From Bacteroidia bacterium (lineage in GTDB: Bacteria > Bacteroidota > Bacteroidia > Bacteroidales > Paludibacteraceae): 61,682 nucleotides of DNA. This document shows positions 37,426-45,047 of this stretch, one piece after another (position 1 is the first letter of the stretch; each line of letters begins with the position of its first letter). Under the pieces are notes generated by a model that searched no databases, was not told the origin of the DNA, and saw only the letters and a list, made by a program, of their open reading frames with translations. Location: positions 1 to 61,682 of the forward strand of contig SAAL01000006.1 in the NCBI GenBank assembly GCA_009929445.1, given 5' to 3'. Made by a program: the position numbers and the translations under genes.

Positions 37426-37426
37426 T

Positions 37427-38698
37427 TTATTTCAATTCCTTTGATATAGACATGGCCGCAATAGTTCCATCGGCTACAGCCGTGGTGATTTGGCGGTATT
37501 TTTTGCTGATAATGTCGCCAATAGCATACACATCCGGGATACTTGTCTGCATGTCTTCATTGGTTTTAATGTAACCCCAATTGTCCAGTTCCGGAATGGT
37601 GTTTCCGAGCATCGAAACGTTGGCTTTGAACCCAACAAACACAAATACACCGTCAGATACCAGTTCAGTCAACTCTTTTGTTTTCAGATTTTCAACGGTA
37701 GTAACCATTTTATCGTCCCGTTTTTCAAATTTACGTGGTTCAAATTCGTACATTACTGAAATTTTATCGTTTTTCTGTAAATTCTCAATGGCCGTTTGGT
37801 TGGCTGTCAGTTTATCAAACTGATGAACCATTCTCACATCTTTAGCAAATTTTGTGATAAATTGAGCTTCTTCCACCGCTGAATTACCACCACCGATTAC
37901 CACAACGTCTTTATCGTCAAAATATTTGGCATCGCAGGTTGCGCAGTAGGAGATACCTTTTCCTTTTAATTCCACTTCGCCGGGTGCATTCATCGTGTTC
38001 GGAGTTGTTCCGGTGGCGATGATGATTTTCCTGGCTTTGATGGTCTCAAATTCGTCGATTACTATCTCCTTTTTTGCCAGATCTACCGAAGTGATATCTA
38101 CGGCCACTTTGAAGTCGGCGCCGTTGTGCTTTGTTTGTTCACTCATATAATGCGCCAGCATAAAGCCCGGTTGCGGTTGCTCGAATCCAGGATAGTTTGA
38201 AACCTGATGCGTGGTACCCATATATCCGCCCGGAAGAGCCGGATCAATCAGTACAGTTTTCAGTTTGGCTTGTCCGAGATAAAGTCCGGCAGTCAATCCG
38301 GCAGGGCCTCCGCCCAGAATCGCCACATCGTATTCGGAAACGATGGGTTGTTGTTTTGCGCGAATCTCTTCCACTTCTTCGGCGGTAATCATTTGATTCA
38401 GACGGCTTTGAATTTCGGATTTCTTAATTCCACCGCTGATGGTGTCGAGAATTTGTTTTCCGTTATCAAAAAACAACAGTGTAGGCGAAGAACTTACACC
38501 GAGCCGGGTTGCCAGTTCGCGGTTTCCCTGACGGAAAATCTTCAAAAATTTAATTTTTTCGCCATAAAGTTCGTTCAAAGCTTCAAATTTTGGAGCCAAA
38601 GCCTCGCAGGGAGGACATTCTGTGGAATAAAAATCGAGTACTACCTTGCCTGATTCAAGTACTTCCTGCTGAAAATCGGATGCATTAATTTCTTTCAT
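37427..38698 (-). CDS. Thioredoxin-thioredoxin reductase fusion
   Basis: Residues 1-~105 form a thioredoxin domain with active site CPPC (Cys28, Cys31) and cis-Pro SSSPTLLFF. Residues ~120-423 form a low-molecular-weight thioredoxin reductase: FAD site AILGGGPAGLTAG, redox pair in CATCDA, NAD(P)H site VVIGGGNSAVEEA and C-terminal AIGDI. The classic fusion known from Mycobacterium leprae has the order reductase-thioredoxin; here thioredoxin is N-terminal. The CPPC active site in place of CGPC suggests a different redox potential or substrate. It sits between a radical SAM enzyme gene and thiol genes in one operon. Confidence 0.92.
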   Translation of the reverse strand: MKEINASDFQQEVLESGKVVLDFYSTECPPCEALAPKFEALNELYGEKIKFLKIFRQGNRELATRLGVSSSPTLLFFDNGKQILDTISGGIKKSEIQSRLNQMITAEEVEEIRAKQQPIVSEYDVAILGGGPAGLTAGLYLGQAKLKTVLIDPALPGGYMGTTHQVSNYPGFEQPQPGFMLAHYMSEQTKHNGADFKVAVDITSVDLAKKEIVIDEFETIKARKIIIATGTTPNTMNAPGEVELKGKGISYCATCDAKYFDDKDVVVIGGGNSAVEEAQFITKFAKDVRMVHQFDKLTANQTAIENLQKNDKISVMYEFEPRKFEKRDDKMVTTVENLKTKELTELVSDGVFVFVGFKANVSMLGNTIPELDNWGYIKTNEDMQTSIPDVYAIGDIISKKYRQITTAVADGTIAAMSISKELK

Positions 38699-38711
38699 AA
38701 TAAAATCTATC

Positions 38712-38939
38712 GGCCCCCTAAATCCCCCAAGGGAGACTTCAAAGACCTTTTTTTAATTACAATTGTGTTATTATTCTTTTTTTATTTTTATTTATCAAAC
38801 AAATAAAGTTAATATATGTTCATTTGTTCATATATTAAAATAGATTAATTTTATAATTGATTGAATTTGGTTTAAATTTTTGAAACTAATATTATACTCT
38901 TTAATTGTTCCTCCCTTGTGAGGAGGAATTTAGGGGGCT
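38712..38939. repeat. Inverted pair of C/G-rich dispersed repeats around an AT-rich gap
   Basis: GGCCCCCTAAATCCCCCAAG (from 38712) and the inverted CCCTTGTGAGGAGGAATTTA followed by GGGGGC (to 38938) bracket the gap between the radical SAM and thioredoxin reductase genes. The right copy overlaps the radical SAM gene and supplies its stop codon. Confidence 0.75.
38809..38838 (-). promoter_or_regulatory. Perfect ArsR/SmtB-like palindrome upstream of the thioredoxin reductase fusion
   Basis: TTAATATATG (38809-38818) and CATATATTAA (38829-38838) are perfect inverted 10-base arms around a 10-base centre. On the minus strand the middle reads ATATGAACAAATGAACATAT, close to the TATATGAACA half-sites of ArsR/SmtB operators. 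TAACTTTA (one mismatch to TAnnTTTG) begins inside its downstream edge. The fusion gene starts 111 bases downstream. No arsR-like gene lies in the window. Confidence 0.55.
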
Positions 38940-40264
38940 AAATACGCTTTCGCTCCCAGACTGAGCAGTTCTTTTATCGGTCGGCAATCGGGTGAATTAG
39001 TGTTGCCGTTCTTGTTTTTAGCCACCGAAGCACATCCACCACCGCAAACCAGCGCCACATCGCATGTTTTACACTTTTCGATGGTAGTGATGTCTCTGTC
39101 CTGCCACTGGCTGATGGCGTCATCATTTTTCGAAACGACGGGGTAGAACGTACCGAGTTCTTCGCCTTTTTTGCCCACAGTAGCTGTGCAGGAATAGATT
39201 GTTCCTGAGAAATCAAATGCCCATTCGGTTTTGCAGGCGGGGCAACTATCGAAAAGCGGCGACGGAAGTTCTTCGTGTTCGGCAATATATTTAGCAATAG
39301 AGAATCCGGGTTTGTAGAATTCAATGATTTCCGGATGTTCCTGCATCATTTCGTAGATTCGCTGGTACATTTCGGCTCTGGAGTAAAGCCTGTCCGGCGA
39401 GCTGTTGCACACGTGCAGTTCGTAGTTCCGGCCAATCTGTGTTTTGAAGAGCGGCGATTTTGTCCATCCTTTCCCGATAGCAAAACGTGCCAGTTCGGGC
39501 AGATTACCGAGGTTATCTTTATCGGCCACCATACGCAGGTTGATGGAAATGTTGTTTTCAAGACAAGCGTCAATGCCTTCAATAATTCTGTCGAAGGTGG
39601 ATTGTCTGCCTTTCAGGTAACGACGGCTGTCGTGAACAGCTTTTGTGCCATCCAGCGTAACCTGCACTTCGCGGATGAAAGCGGTTTTGAAGAGTTCCAC
39701 ATACGATGCGAGCGTGTAACCATTGGTTACAAATGCCAGATCAAGGCGGGCTTCGTTTGCTTTCTCAACAAGGTATTCGATTACTTTGCGCTGATTATCG
39801 CCCGGAAGCAACGGTTCGCCTCCAAAAACGGTGATGTATTTTTTCCGTCCGGCAAATTCGGTACTGATGTAATCGAAAAAAGCATCCACCACTTCAGTGG
39901 TCAGTTTGCTTTCCGAAGGGCTGTAACCTTCCTGATAGCAATAGTAACAGGCAAAGTTACAGGAATAATTCGGCACGAAAAACAGCTGAATTTCATCTTC
40001 ATCCCGATTGTCAAGAAAATCCAGGTAGGCCATTTTGAAGGCTTTTGCTTCTTCCTGTTCGTCAATCAGGTACTTCCTGTCTGCAAAGTTTCCTTTCTCA
40101 TCGTACTGATTATGAAGCATTTCCAATTCATGAGCCGTAATAATATCGGCACTTCCGTGAAGCGGATTTACAATGAAAAAATCATCACTGTCGGCAATTG
40201 GTGTGATAATATTGTGTTTGGATGTAGCCCTAAACTCTGAAGGGGAGCTTTGCTTTGTGTTCAC
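38930..40264 (-). CDS. Radical SAM/SPASM-domain peptide maturase-like enzyme
   Basis: A 444-residue protein. The N-terminal ~90 residues (DDFFIVNPLHGSADIITAHE) resemble the precursor-binding region of peptide-modifying rSAM enzymes. The radical SAM cluster CNFACYYC occupies Cys102, Cys106 and Cys109, followed by YITVFGGEPLLPG and VQVTLDGTKAVHD. The C-terminal SPASM region has many cysteines (DSCPACKTEW, YSCTATVG, EKCKTCDVALVCGGGC, SPDCR) for auxiliary iron-sulfur clusters. Start is GTG 40264; the next in-frame ATG would cut into the domain. A Cys-containing 35-residue peptide gene lies 213 bases upstream with a terminator between. The last residues Ala-Pro and the stop come from the dispersed repeat. 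Confidence 0.9.
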   Translation of the reverse strand: MNTKQSSPSEFRATSKHNIITPIADSDDFFIVNPLHGSADIITAHELEMLHNQYDEKGNFADRKYLIDEQEEAKAFKMAYLDFLDNRDEDEIQLFFVPNYSCNFACYYCYQEGYSPSESKLTTEVVDAFFDYISTEFAGRKKYITVFGGEPLLPGDNQRKVIEYLVEKANEARLDLAFVTNGYTLASYVELFKTAFIREVQVTLDGTKAVHDSRRYLKGRQSTFDRIIEGIDACLENNISINLRMVADKDNLGNLPELARFAIGKGWTKSPLFKTQIGRNYELHVCNSSPDRLYSRAEMYQRIYEMMQEHPEIIEFYKPGFSIAKYIAEHEELPSPLFDSCPACKTEWAFDFSGTIYSCTATVGKKGEELGTFYPVVSKNDDAISQWQDRDITTIEKCKTCDVALVCGGGCASVAKNKNGNTNSPDCRPIKELLSLGAKAYLAP

Positions 40265-40432
40265 TTGCGAAAATCTTGATGTAAAAAAAAAACTATATTG
40301 TATCTGAATTGCCCTTTCAGGGTGTCAAATCATCATTATCATTAAAATCCAAGGCGTTGCCGTTGGTTTTTTTATAAAAAATTCTTTCAGTCAAATTGAT
40401 AACAAAGAGATTTTGAAAATAATTTTTCAACA

Positions 40433-40477
40433 AAAAGCCCCTGAAGGAGAATTTTCCCCTTCAGGGGCCGGGGTTTT
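40433..40477 (-). terminator. Terminator between the small peptide and radical SAM genes
   Basis: GCCCCTGAAGG and CCTTCAGGGGC pair perfectly around GAGAATTTTCC. On the minus strand the stem is followed by TTTTTG. It begins a few bases after the peptide stop codon, so most transcripts would end here and only a fraction would continue into the enzyme gene. Confidence 0.8.
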
Positions 40478-40585
40478 TTAGTCGTGGCAACCGGCAACGT
40501 ATTTCGATACTTTAGCACAGCATTGAGCTTGCTTTGGTTCTTTCACGTTTTTAGCTTCACGTCCTTTTTTTACTACACTTTTCAT
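40478..40585 (-). CDS. 35-residue Cys-containing peptide, candidate RiPP precursor
   Basis: From ATG 40585 to TAA 40478 the minus strand encodes a Lys-rich leader-like half (MKSVVKKGREAKNVKEPK) and a C-terminal part QAQCCAKVSKYVAGCHD with three cysteines (22, 23 and 33). It sits between an ArsM-like methyltransferase gene and a radical SAM/SPASM gene on the same strand, and is followed at once by a strong terminator. A short precursor, a terminator, then an SPASM enzyme is the usual order in rSAM peptide systems. That it is the enzyme's substrate is inference. A small metal- or thiol-binding protein is the main alternative. Confidence 0.72.
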   Translation of the reverse strand: MKSVVKKGREAKNVKEPKQAQCCAKVSKYVAGCHD

Positions 40586-40599
40586 TTTGATAATTATTT

Positions 40600-40690
40600 A
40601 CCCCCAACTCCTATATGGGAGTTGAGAGCCTGGTTTGTATATAAAATTAAAAAGTCCAAAAATCTTTTTCCCCTTAAGGGGTTAGGAGTG
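40600..40690. repeat. Inverted pair of C/G-rich repeats
   Basis: CCCCCAACTCCTATATGGGA (from 40601) and TTTTCCCCTTAAGGGGTTAG (from 40666) face each other across about 40 AT-rich bases between the methyltransferase and the small peptide gene. The right copy touches the methyltransferase C-terminus. Confidence 0.65.
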
Positions 40691-41362
40691 TTTCTCTCCG
40701 TACACTGTGAAACTTGCCACTTCGGCTTTTCCTTTGGCGTATGGAGCACTTTCTTCCAGAATTTTTATATTGCAGAAACCGGCTTCTTCGAGCATGGTGA
40801 GGTATTCGGCGCGGGTAACGGCACCAGCCCAACATTCAGCTATGGCTTCCGGATCGTATCTGTATTCGTCGGCAATGGGCGAAGTGGCATAGATATCACT
40901 TACTGCAAATCTGCCTCCGGGTTTCAACACCCTATACACCTCACTCCACACACTTTCTTTGTTTCGGCTGTGGTTAATCGTGCAGTTTGATATGGTTACA
41001 TCGATGCTGTTGTCGGTCAGTGGCAGTTTTTCCATTTCCGACTGGATGATTTGGACATTTTTTACGCCAAATTTTTCGATATTTTTGCGTGCTTTGGCCA
41101 CCATTCCGTCCGAGAGATCAATACCGTAAGCAAAACCGCTGTCACCTGCTGCCTCGGCCATACGGATTACATCGTTGCCGCGCCCGCTGCCCAAATCCAG
41201 GCATGTTTCGCCGGTCTTAACCTGAGCATGATTGATGGCACCGCCACAGGAAAGACAGCAACTTGTTTCGCTCAGGCTGCTATAACGCTCATTGATAGAT
41301 TGAGTGGTCATTTTCAGTGAGTTAACATTTATTTTTTGTCCGGTGTTGTTTTCAATCAGCAT
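40682..41362 (-). CDS. ArsM-like SAM-dependent methyltransferase
   Basis: A 226-residue class I methyltransferase. CLDLGSGRGNDVIRMAEAAG is the SAM site, followed by YGIDLSDGMVAKAR. Two segments match arsenite methyltransferases closely: SNCTINHSRNKESVWSEVYR and AECWAGAVTRAEYLTMLEEA. Both carry the cysteines that bind As(III) in ArsM. An N-terminal CCLSCGG cluster (Cys35, Cys36, Cys39) adds further thiols. It is the first gene of the redox/radical SAM operon, read from a perfect promoter. The substrate could be arsenite, another thiophile, or the neighbouring peptide; sequence alone does not decide. Confidence 0.82.
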   Translation of the reverse strand: MLIENNTGQKINVNSLKMTTQSINERYSSLSETSCCLSCGGAINHAQVKTGETCLDLGSGRGNDVIRMAEAAGDSGFAYGIDLSDGMVAKARKNIEKFGVKNVQIIQSEMEKLPLTDNSIDVTISNCTINHSRNKESVWSEVYRVLKPGGRFAVSDIYATSPIADEYRYDPEAIAECWAGAVTRAEYLTMLEEAGFCNIKILEESAPYAKGKAEVASFTVYGEKHS

Positions 41363-41402
41363 ATATGAAATTGTTTTAAAAGGTAACTTTCAAATTTCGC
41401 TG

Positions 41403-41432
41403 CAAAGGTAAATATTTTATTTTGTATTACAA
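41403..41432 (-). promoter_or_regulatory. Promoter of the methyltransferase-peptide-radical SAM operon
   Basis: On the minus strand TTG (41432-41430), a 19-base spacer and TACCTTTG (41410-41403) match the Bacteroidota consensus fully. The leader before ATG 41362 is about 35 bases. Confidence 0.78.
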
Positions 41433-41478
41433 TAATATCACCGTAGATTCGATAGTTTATTATTTGAAAAAAAATTAT

Positions 41479-41486
41479 TACTTTTG
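41479..41486 (+). promoter_or_regulatory. Candidate -7 box for the zinc-ribbon protein gene
   Basis: TACTTTTG matches TAnnTTTG. It lies about 90 bases before ATG 41578 and supports that start over upstream in-frame codons. It is divergent to the operon promoter. Confidence 0.5.
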
Positions 41487-41577
41487 TAGTCATAAAGGGT
41501 TGTATCTCCCCGTTTTCCGTTTTTTAATTCCCTGTTTTTACAGTTTCAAAGTTACAATTATATTTCTTTTTATAAAA

Positions 41578-42015
41578 ATGTTGAAGAAAAATTTAAAGCC
41601 CGAATTTATCCAGAGCCTTTGCACCGACAGTGACAAAGCACATCAGTTTATAGCCGATGTAAAGTGGGAGAATGGTTTTGTATGCCGCAATTGTGGTCAT
41701 ACCAATTATTGTTCGGGGAAGAGTTATGCTTCGCGCCGCTGTACGCGCTGCAAAAAAGAAGAGTCTGCTACAGCCAATACCATATTCCACAATTGTAAAT
41801 TTCCGCTTAATAAGGCGTTTTACATCGTATATACAGTTTGTTTTGAAAAAAGAAAAATGTCTGCAGCCGAACTTTCCGATAAACTGGAAATAAATCCGAT
41901 GACCTGCTGGAAATTCCGTAAAAAAATCAGACAATGTGTTCAGCGCCAGCAGGAAAATCCGAACGATGATGTGGATATCATGGAAATTCTGAAGATAGAG
42001 GCTGACAGTATTTGA
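41578..42015 (+). CDS. IS1595-type transposase zinc-ribbon protein, stand-alone
   Basis: A 145-residue protein with a zinc ribbon (CRNCGHTNYC ... RRCTRCKKEE) and a downstream helix-turn-helix-like region (KMSAAELSDKLEINPMTCWK). This is the N-terminal part of IS1595-family transposases. The catalytic DDE-type domain is missing and the frame closes normally, with no downstream remnant. It may be a domesticated DNA-binding protein or a decayed insertion sequence; no terminal inverted repeats are visible. It is divergently transcribed from the radical SAM operon, so it could regulate it, which is speculation. Confidence 0.7.
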   Translation: MLKKNLKPEFIQSLCTDSDKAHQFIADVKWENGFVCRNCGHTNYCSGKSYASRRCTRCKKEESATANTIFHNCKFPLNKAFYIVYTVCFEKRKMSAAELSDKLEINPMTCWKFRKKIRQCVQRQQENPNDDVDIMEILKIEADSI

Positions 42016-42123
42016 TGCCCAAATTCTTCTGTTGGCAGATATATATGAATTTCTTCTCAGTTATTTCTGGTGAGTTTTTGATCATTTGTTTTTTACTTTC
42101 CTTTTGACCCCAGTCGCCCACTT

Positions 42124-43074
42124 TCATTTTCTCTCTGAAAACTCGTTTCGGGTAATCGGGGTCATGTATTTTCTTCCCTGTCGGGTATTTCTTTCGGCTA
42201 AACGTTTCTCAATTTTGTGTACGAATTCAAAGTTCTTCAATCCCCAGTTGGGTGCAATAAGCAGTTTTTCGGGCGATTGCGACACGAATCGTTCCACGGC
42301 AATTGCCGGATTGAGTTTTTCGAGAAAATCAATGACCAGTTCGATGTATTCCTCTGCTGTCATCATGTGGAACCACCCGGGATTTTCGGCATACTGACGA
42401 GCCATAGCAGTGCCTTTGATTAATTGCAACTGATGCAGTTTGACAGCCGTGAGCGGGAGTTTTGAGATTTTATCAGCGTGTGTGAGTATTGTTTCCCTGT
42501 TTTCTCCGGGAAGACCCAAAATGAGGTGTGCGCCGGTGCGAAGTCCTCTTTCGGCAGTTTTAATAATGGCTTCTTCGGAGCCGGCATAGTCGTGCCCGCG
42601 GTTGATAAGTTGCAGCGTATCATCACAGGTGCTTTCCACACCATATTCTATCATCACATACTTGCTTTTATTCAGTTCCGCGAAGTAATCGAGCAGTTCA
42701 TCATTGATGCAATCAGGTCTTGTTCCCACCACTATTCCAGCCACTTTCGGATGAGAGAGTGCTTCGCGGTAGATTTTTATCAGGTTTTCGGAGGTGTCGT
42801 ATGTATTGGTGTAGCTCTGGAAATAAGCCAGATAAACCTGCGACTCGTACTTGTGGTGAAAGAAAGCAATACCTTCCTCAACCTGTTCGGATACTGATTT
42901 TACCGGTTTGGCATAGCCAGGGCTGAAACTCTGATTGTTGCAATACGTACAGCCTCCGGTGCCCTTACTACCGTCGCGGTTGGGACAGGTGAAGCCGGCA
43001 TTGATGGAGATTTTCTGAACACGTTCAGAGAATTCGGATTTCAGTAAAGTATTATAATTGAGATAACGGATCAT
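42124..43074 (-). CDS. TIGR01212-family radical SAM protein (YhcC-like)
   Basis: A 316-residue protein with RVQKISINAGFTCPNRDGS at the N-terminus. The atypical cysteine pattern CPNRDGSKGTGGCTYC of this family is clear. VYLAYFQSYTNTYD and IVVGTRPDCINDELLDYF are further family blocks. Precise reaction unknown; relatives have been linked to tRNA or sulfur-related chemistry without firm proof. The gene is downstream of a phosphohexomutase gene, separated by a hairpin terminator and a pair of dispersed repeats. Confidence 0.88.
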   Translation of the reverse strand: MIRYLNYNTLLKSEFSERVQKISINAGFTCPNRDGSKGTGGCTYCNNQSFSPGYAKPVKSVSEQVEEGIAFFHHKYESQVYLAYFQSYTNTYDTSENLIKIYREALSHPKVAGIVVGTRPDCINDELLDYFAELNKSKYVMIEYGVESTCDDTLQLINRGHDYAGSEEAIIKTAERGLRTGAHLILGLPGENRETILTHADKISKLPLTAVKLHQLQLIKGTAMARQYAENPGWFHMMTAEEYIELVIDFLEKLNPAIAVERFVSQSPEKLLIAPNWGLKNFEFVHKIEKRLAERNTRQGRKYMTPITRNEFSERK

Positions 43075-43078
43075 ATTT

Positions 43079-43293
43079 GCCCCTAGCCCCTAAAGGGGAA
43101 TTAAGTACGGTTAATTCGATTTTGTTAATGATATTGTAATTTTGATAAAGACCATATTGCTCACTTCCCCAAAAAACTTTATATGGAAGTAAAAATTGCG
43201 TATTTAGGTAAACACCTAAATACGCAATATAAATTCCGATATACAATAACTTTGATATACGTTTTTTGATTCCTCCTTTAGGGGGCTAGGGGG
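43079..43293. repeat. Inverted pair of C/G-rich repeats around a gap
   Basis: GCCCCTAGCCCCTAAAGGGG (from 43079) and TCCTCCTTTAGGGGGCTAGG (from 43271) are inverted copies placed at the two edges of the gap, next to the radical SAM start and the mutase stop. Confidence 0.75.
43190..43230 (-). terminator. Intrinsic terminator after the phosphohexomutase gene
   Basis: ATTGCGTATTTAGGT (43195-43209) and ACCTAAATACGCAAT (43214-43228) form a perfect 15-bp stem with a four-base loop. On the minus strand it is followed by TTTTTAC. Confidence 0.85.
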
Positions 43294-43295
43294 TA

Positions 43296-45038
43296 TTACA
43301 CTCCCATTGAAGCGCGTACTGCTTCCACTTTCAGATTGGCAGCAGCTTCTGCTGCATCATAATCAGCGCGTGTTTTCATTTCGCCTCGAACTTCTATGTA
43401 GAACTTGATTTTCGGTTCAGTACCCGACGGACGAACGGAGATTTTGGTGCCATCTTCGGTAAAGAACTGTAAAACGTTTGAGGTGGCAGGCATATCCAGA
43501 TCGGTTATTGTACCGGTGCCCACGTCGGTCATTTTCAGCGTTTTGAAGTCTTTGATGGTAGCTACCTTCGAACCGGCAATCTCTTTTGGAGGATTTTCAC
43601 GGTAATTTTTCATCATTTGTACAATTTCTTCGGCACCCGATTTTCCTTTGCGAACTACCGATATGCCTTTTTCTTTTCCGTAACCGTATTCAATGTAGAT
43701 GTCCTGCAGTAATTGGAACAATGTTTTGCCGTTGTCTTTTGCCCAGGCTGCGATTTCAGCCATCAGAGCACATGCAGAAACAGCATCTTTGTCGCGCACA
43801 AAATCTTCAGCCAGGAATCCGTAGCTTTCTTCACCGCCGCCAATATAGGTTTTCTTGCCTTCGTTCTCGCGCATTACGGCAGCTATCCACTTGAACCCGG
43901 TGAAACAATCGTAGTATTCCACTCCGTTTTTGCGGGCTACATCCGCCATTACTTCGGTAGTAACGATGGTTTTTACAACATATTCATTGCCGGTAAGTCT
44001 GCCGAGTTCTTTCCATTTGGTGATTAAATAATAGATAAAAATAAGGAACGTCTGATTGCCGTTCACCAGAATCCATTCGCCTTTGTCGTCTTTGATGGCG
44101 ATACCTATGCGGTCGGCATCGGGGTCAGAAGCCATAACGATATCGGCATCGGTTTCACGGGCTTTTTGTACTGCCATCGCCAGAGCAGCCGGTTCTTCGG
44201 GATTAGGCGAAACCACCGTTGGAAAATTACCGCTAATCATGTTTTGCTCGGGCACGTCGATGATGTTAGTGAAACCGAACGAGCGAAGCGCATCAGGTAT
44301 GAGTTTGATACCTGTGCCGTGAATGGGTGTGTACACTATTTTCAGGTCCTTGTTGCGCTCAATGGCTTCGGGCGAAAGGATCAGCGTTTTGATTTTTTCC
44401 AGAAACATACGGTCAACTTCTTTACCGATTATCTGAATCAATTCATTGTTTCCTTCAAATTTGATGTCGTTCACGTTTTTAATGTTCATCACTTCGGTGA
44501 TTACATTTTCATCGTGCGGGGCTATCATTTGTGCGCCATCGTCCCAGTAGGCTTTGTAGCCGTTGTATTCTTTCGGATTGTGGGAGGCGGTAAGAATAAT
44601 GCCGCTCTGACAACCGAAATGACGAATGGCGAATGAAATTTCAGGAGTAGGGCGGAGGTCTTCAAAGAGATAGACTTTGATGCCGTTGGCGGAGAAAATA
44701 TTGGCCGAAATTTCGGCAAATTTCCGGCTGTTATTGCGGCAGTCGTGTCCGATGACCACACTGATTTGCGGCAGGTGGGGGAACTGCGAAAGCAGGTAGT
44801 TGCTCAAACCCTGCGTGGCAGCACCCACTGTGTAAATGTTCATCCGGTTGGTTCCTACGCCCATTATTCCGCGCAGTCCGCCAGTACCAAATTCCAGATC
44901 CTTGTAAAACGACTCAATCAATTCCGTTTTGTCTTCGGCATCCATCAGTTTTTTTACTTCAGCTTTTGTTTCAGCATCGTAATTACCGTCGAGCCATACC
45001 TGTGCCCGGGCGGTTACTTCTTTTAGTAATTCTTCCAT
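43296..45038 (-). CDS. Phosphoglucomutase/phosphomannomutase family protein
   Basis: From ATG 45038 (MEELLKEVTARAQVWL) the 580-residue enzyme interconverts hexose-1- and hexose-6-phosphates. The catalytic phosphoserine loop is TASHNPKEYNGYKAYW. The metal loop DPDADRIG, the sugar loop GGGEESYGF and the phosphate-binding RPSGTEPKIKFYIE are all present. An in-frame ATG at 45116 would add 26 residues encoded by dispersed repeat sequence (SLVGRDLGRGWGLGG) and is rejected. It supplies hexose-1-phosphate for nucleotide sugars used in the polysaccharide locus downstream. Confidence 0.95.
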   Translation of the reverse strand: MEELLKEVTARAQVWLDGNYDAETKAEVKKLMDAEDKTELIESFYKDLEFGTGGLRGIMGVGTNRMNIYTVGAATQGLSNYLLSQFPHLPQISVVIGHDCRNNSRKFAEISANIFSANGIKVYLFEDLRPTPEISFAIRHFGCQSGIILTASHNPKEYNGYKAYWDDGAQMIAPHDENVITEVMNIKNVNDIKFEGNNELIQIIGKEVDRMFLEKIKTLILSPEAIERNKDLKIVYTPIHGTGIKLIPDALRSFGFTNIIDVPEQNMISGNFPTVVSPNPEEPAALAMAVQKARETDADIVMASDPDADRIGIAIKDDKGEWILVNGNQTFLIFIYYLITKWKELGRLTGNEYVVKTIVTTEVMADVARKNGVEYYDCFTGFKWIAAVMRENEGKKTYIGGGEESYGFLAEDFVRDKDAVSACALMAEIAAWAKDNGKTLFQLLQDIYIEYGYGKEKGISVVRKGKSGAEEIVQMMKNYRENPPKEIAGSKVATIKDFKTLKMTDVGTGTITDLDMPATSNVLQFFTEDGTKISVRPSGTEPKIKFYIEVRGEMKTRADYDAAEAAANLKVEAVRASMGV

Positions 45039-45047
45039 AATATTTCT

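Noticed and set aside
41578-42015. Complete IS1595 insertion sequence
   Set aside because: Only the zinc-ribbon/HTH part is present; no catalytic domain, terminal inverted repeats or target duplication could be found.
43052-43246. Minus-strand frame of 64 codons over the mutase-radical SAM gap
   Set aside because: It runs through a terminator hairpin and a dispersed repeat and has no recognisable protein features.
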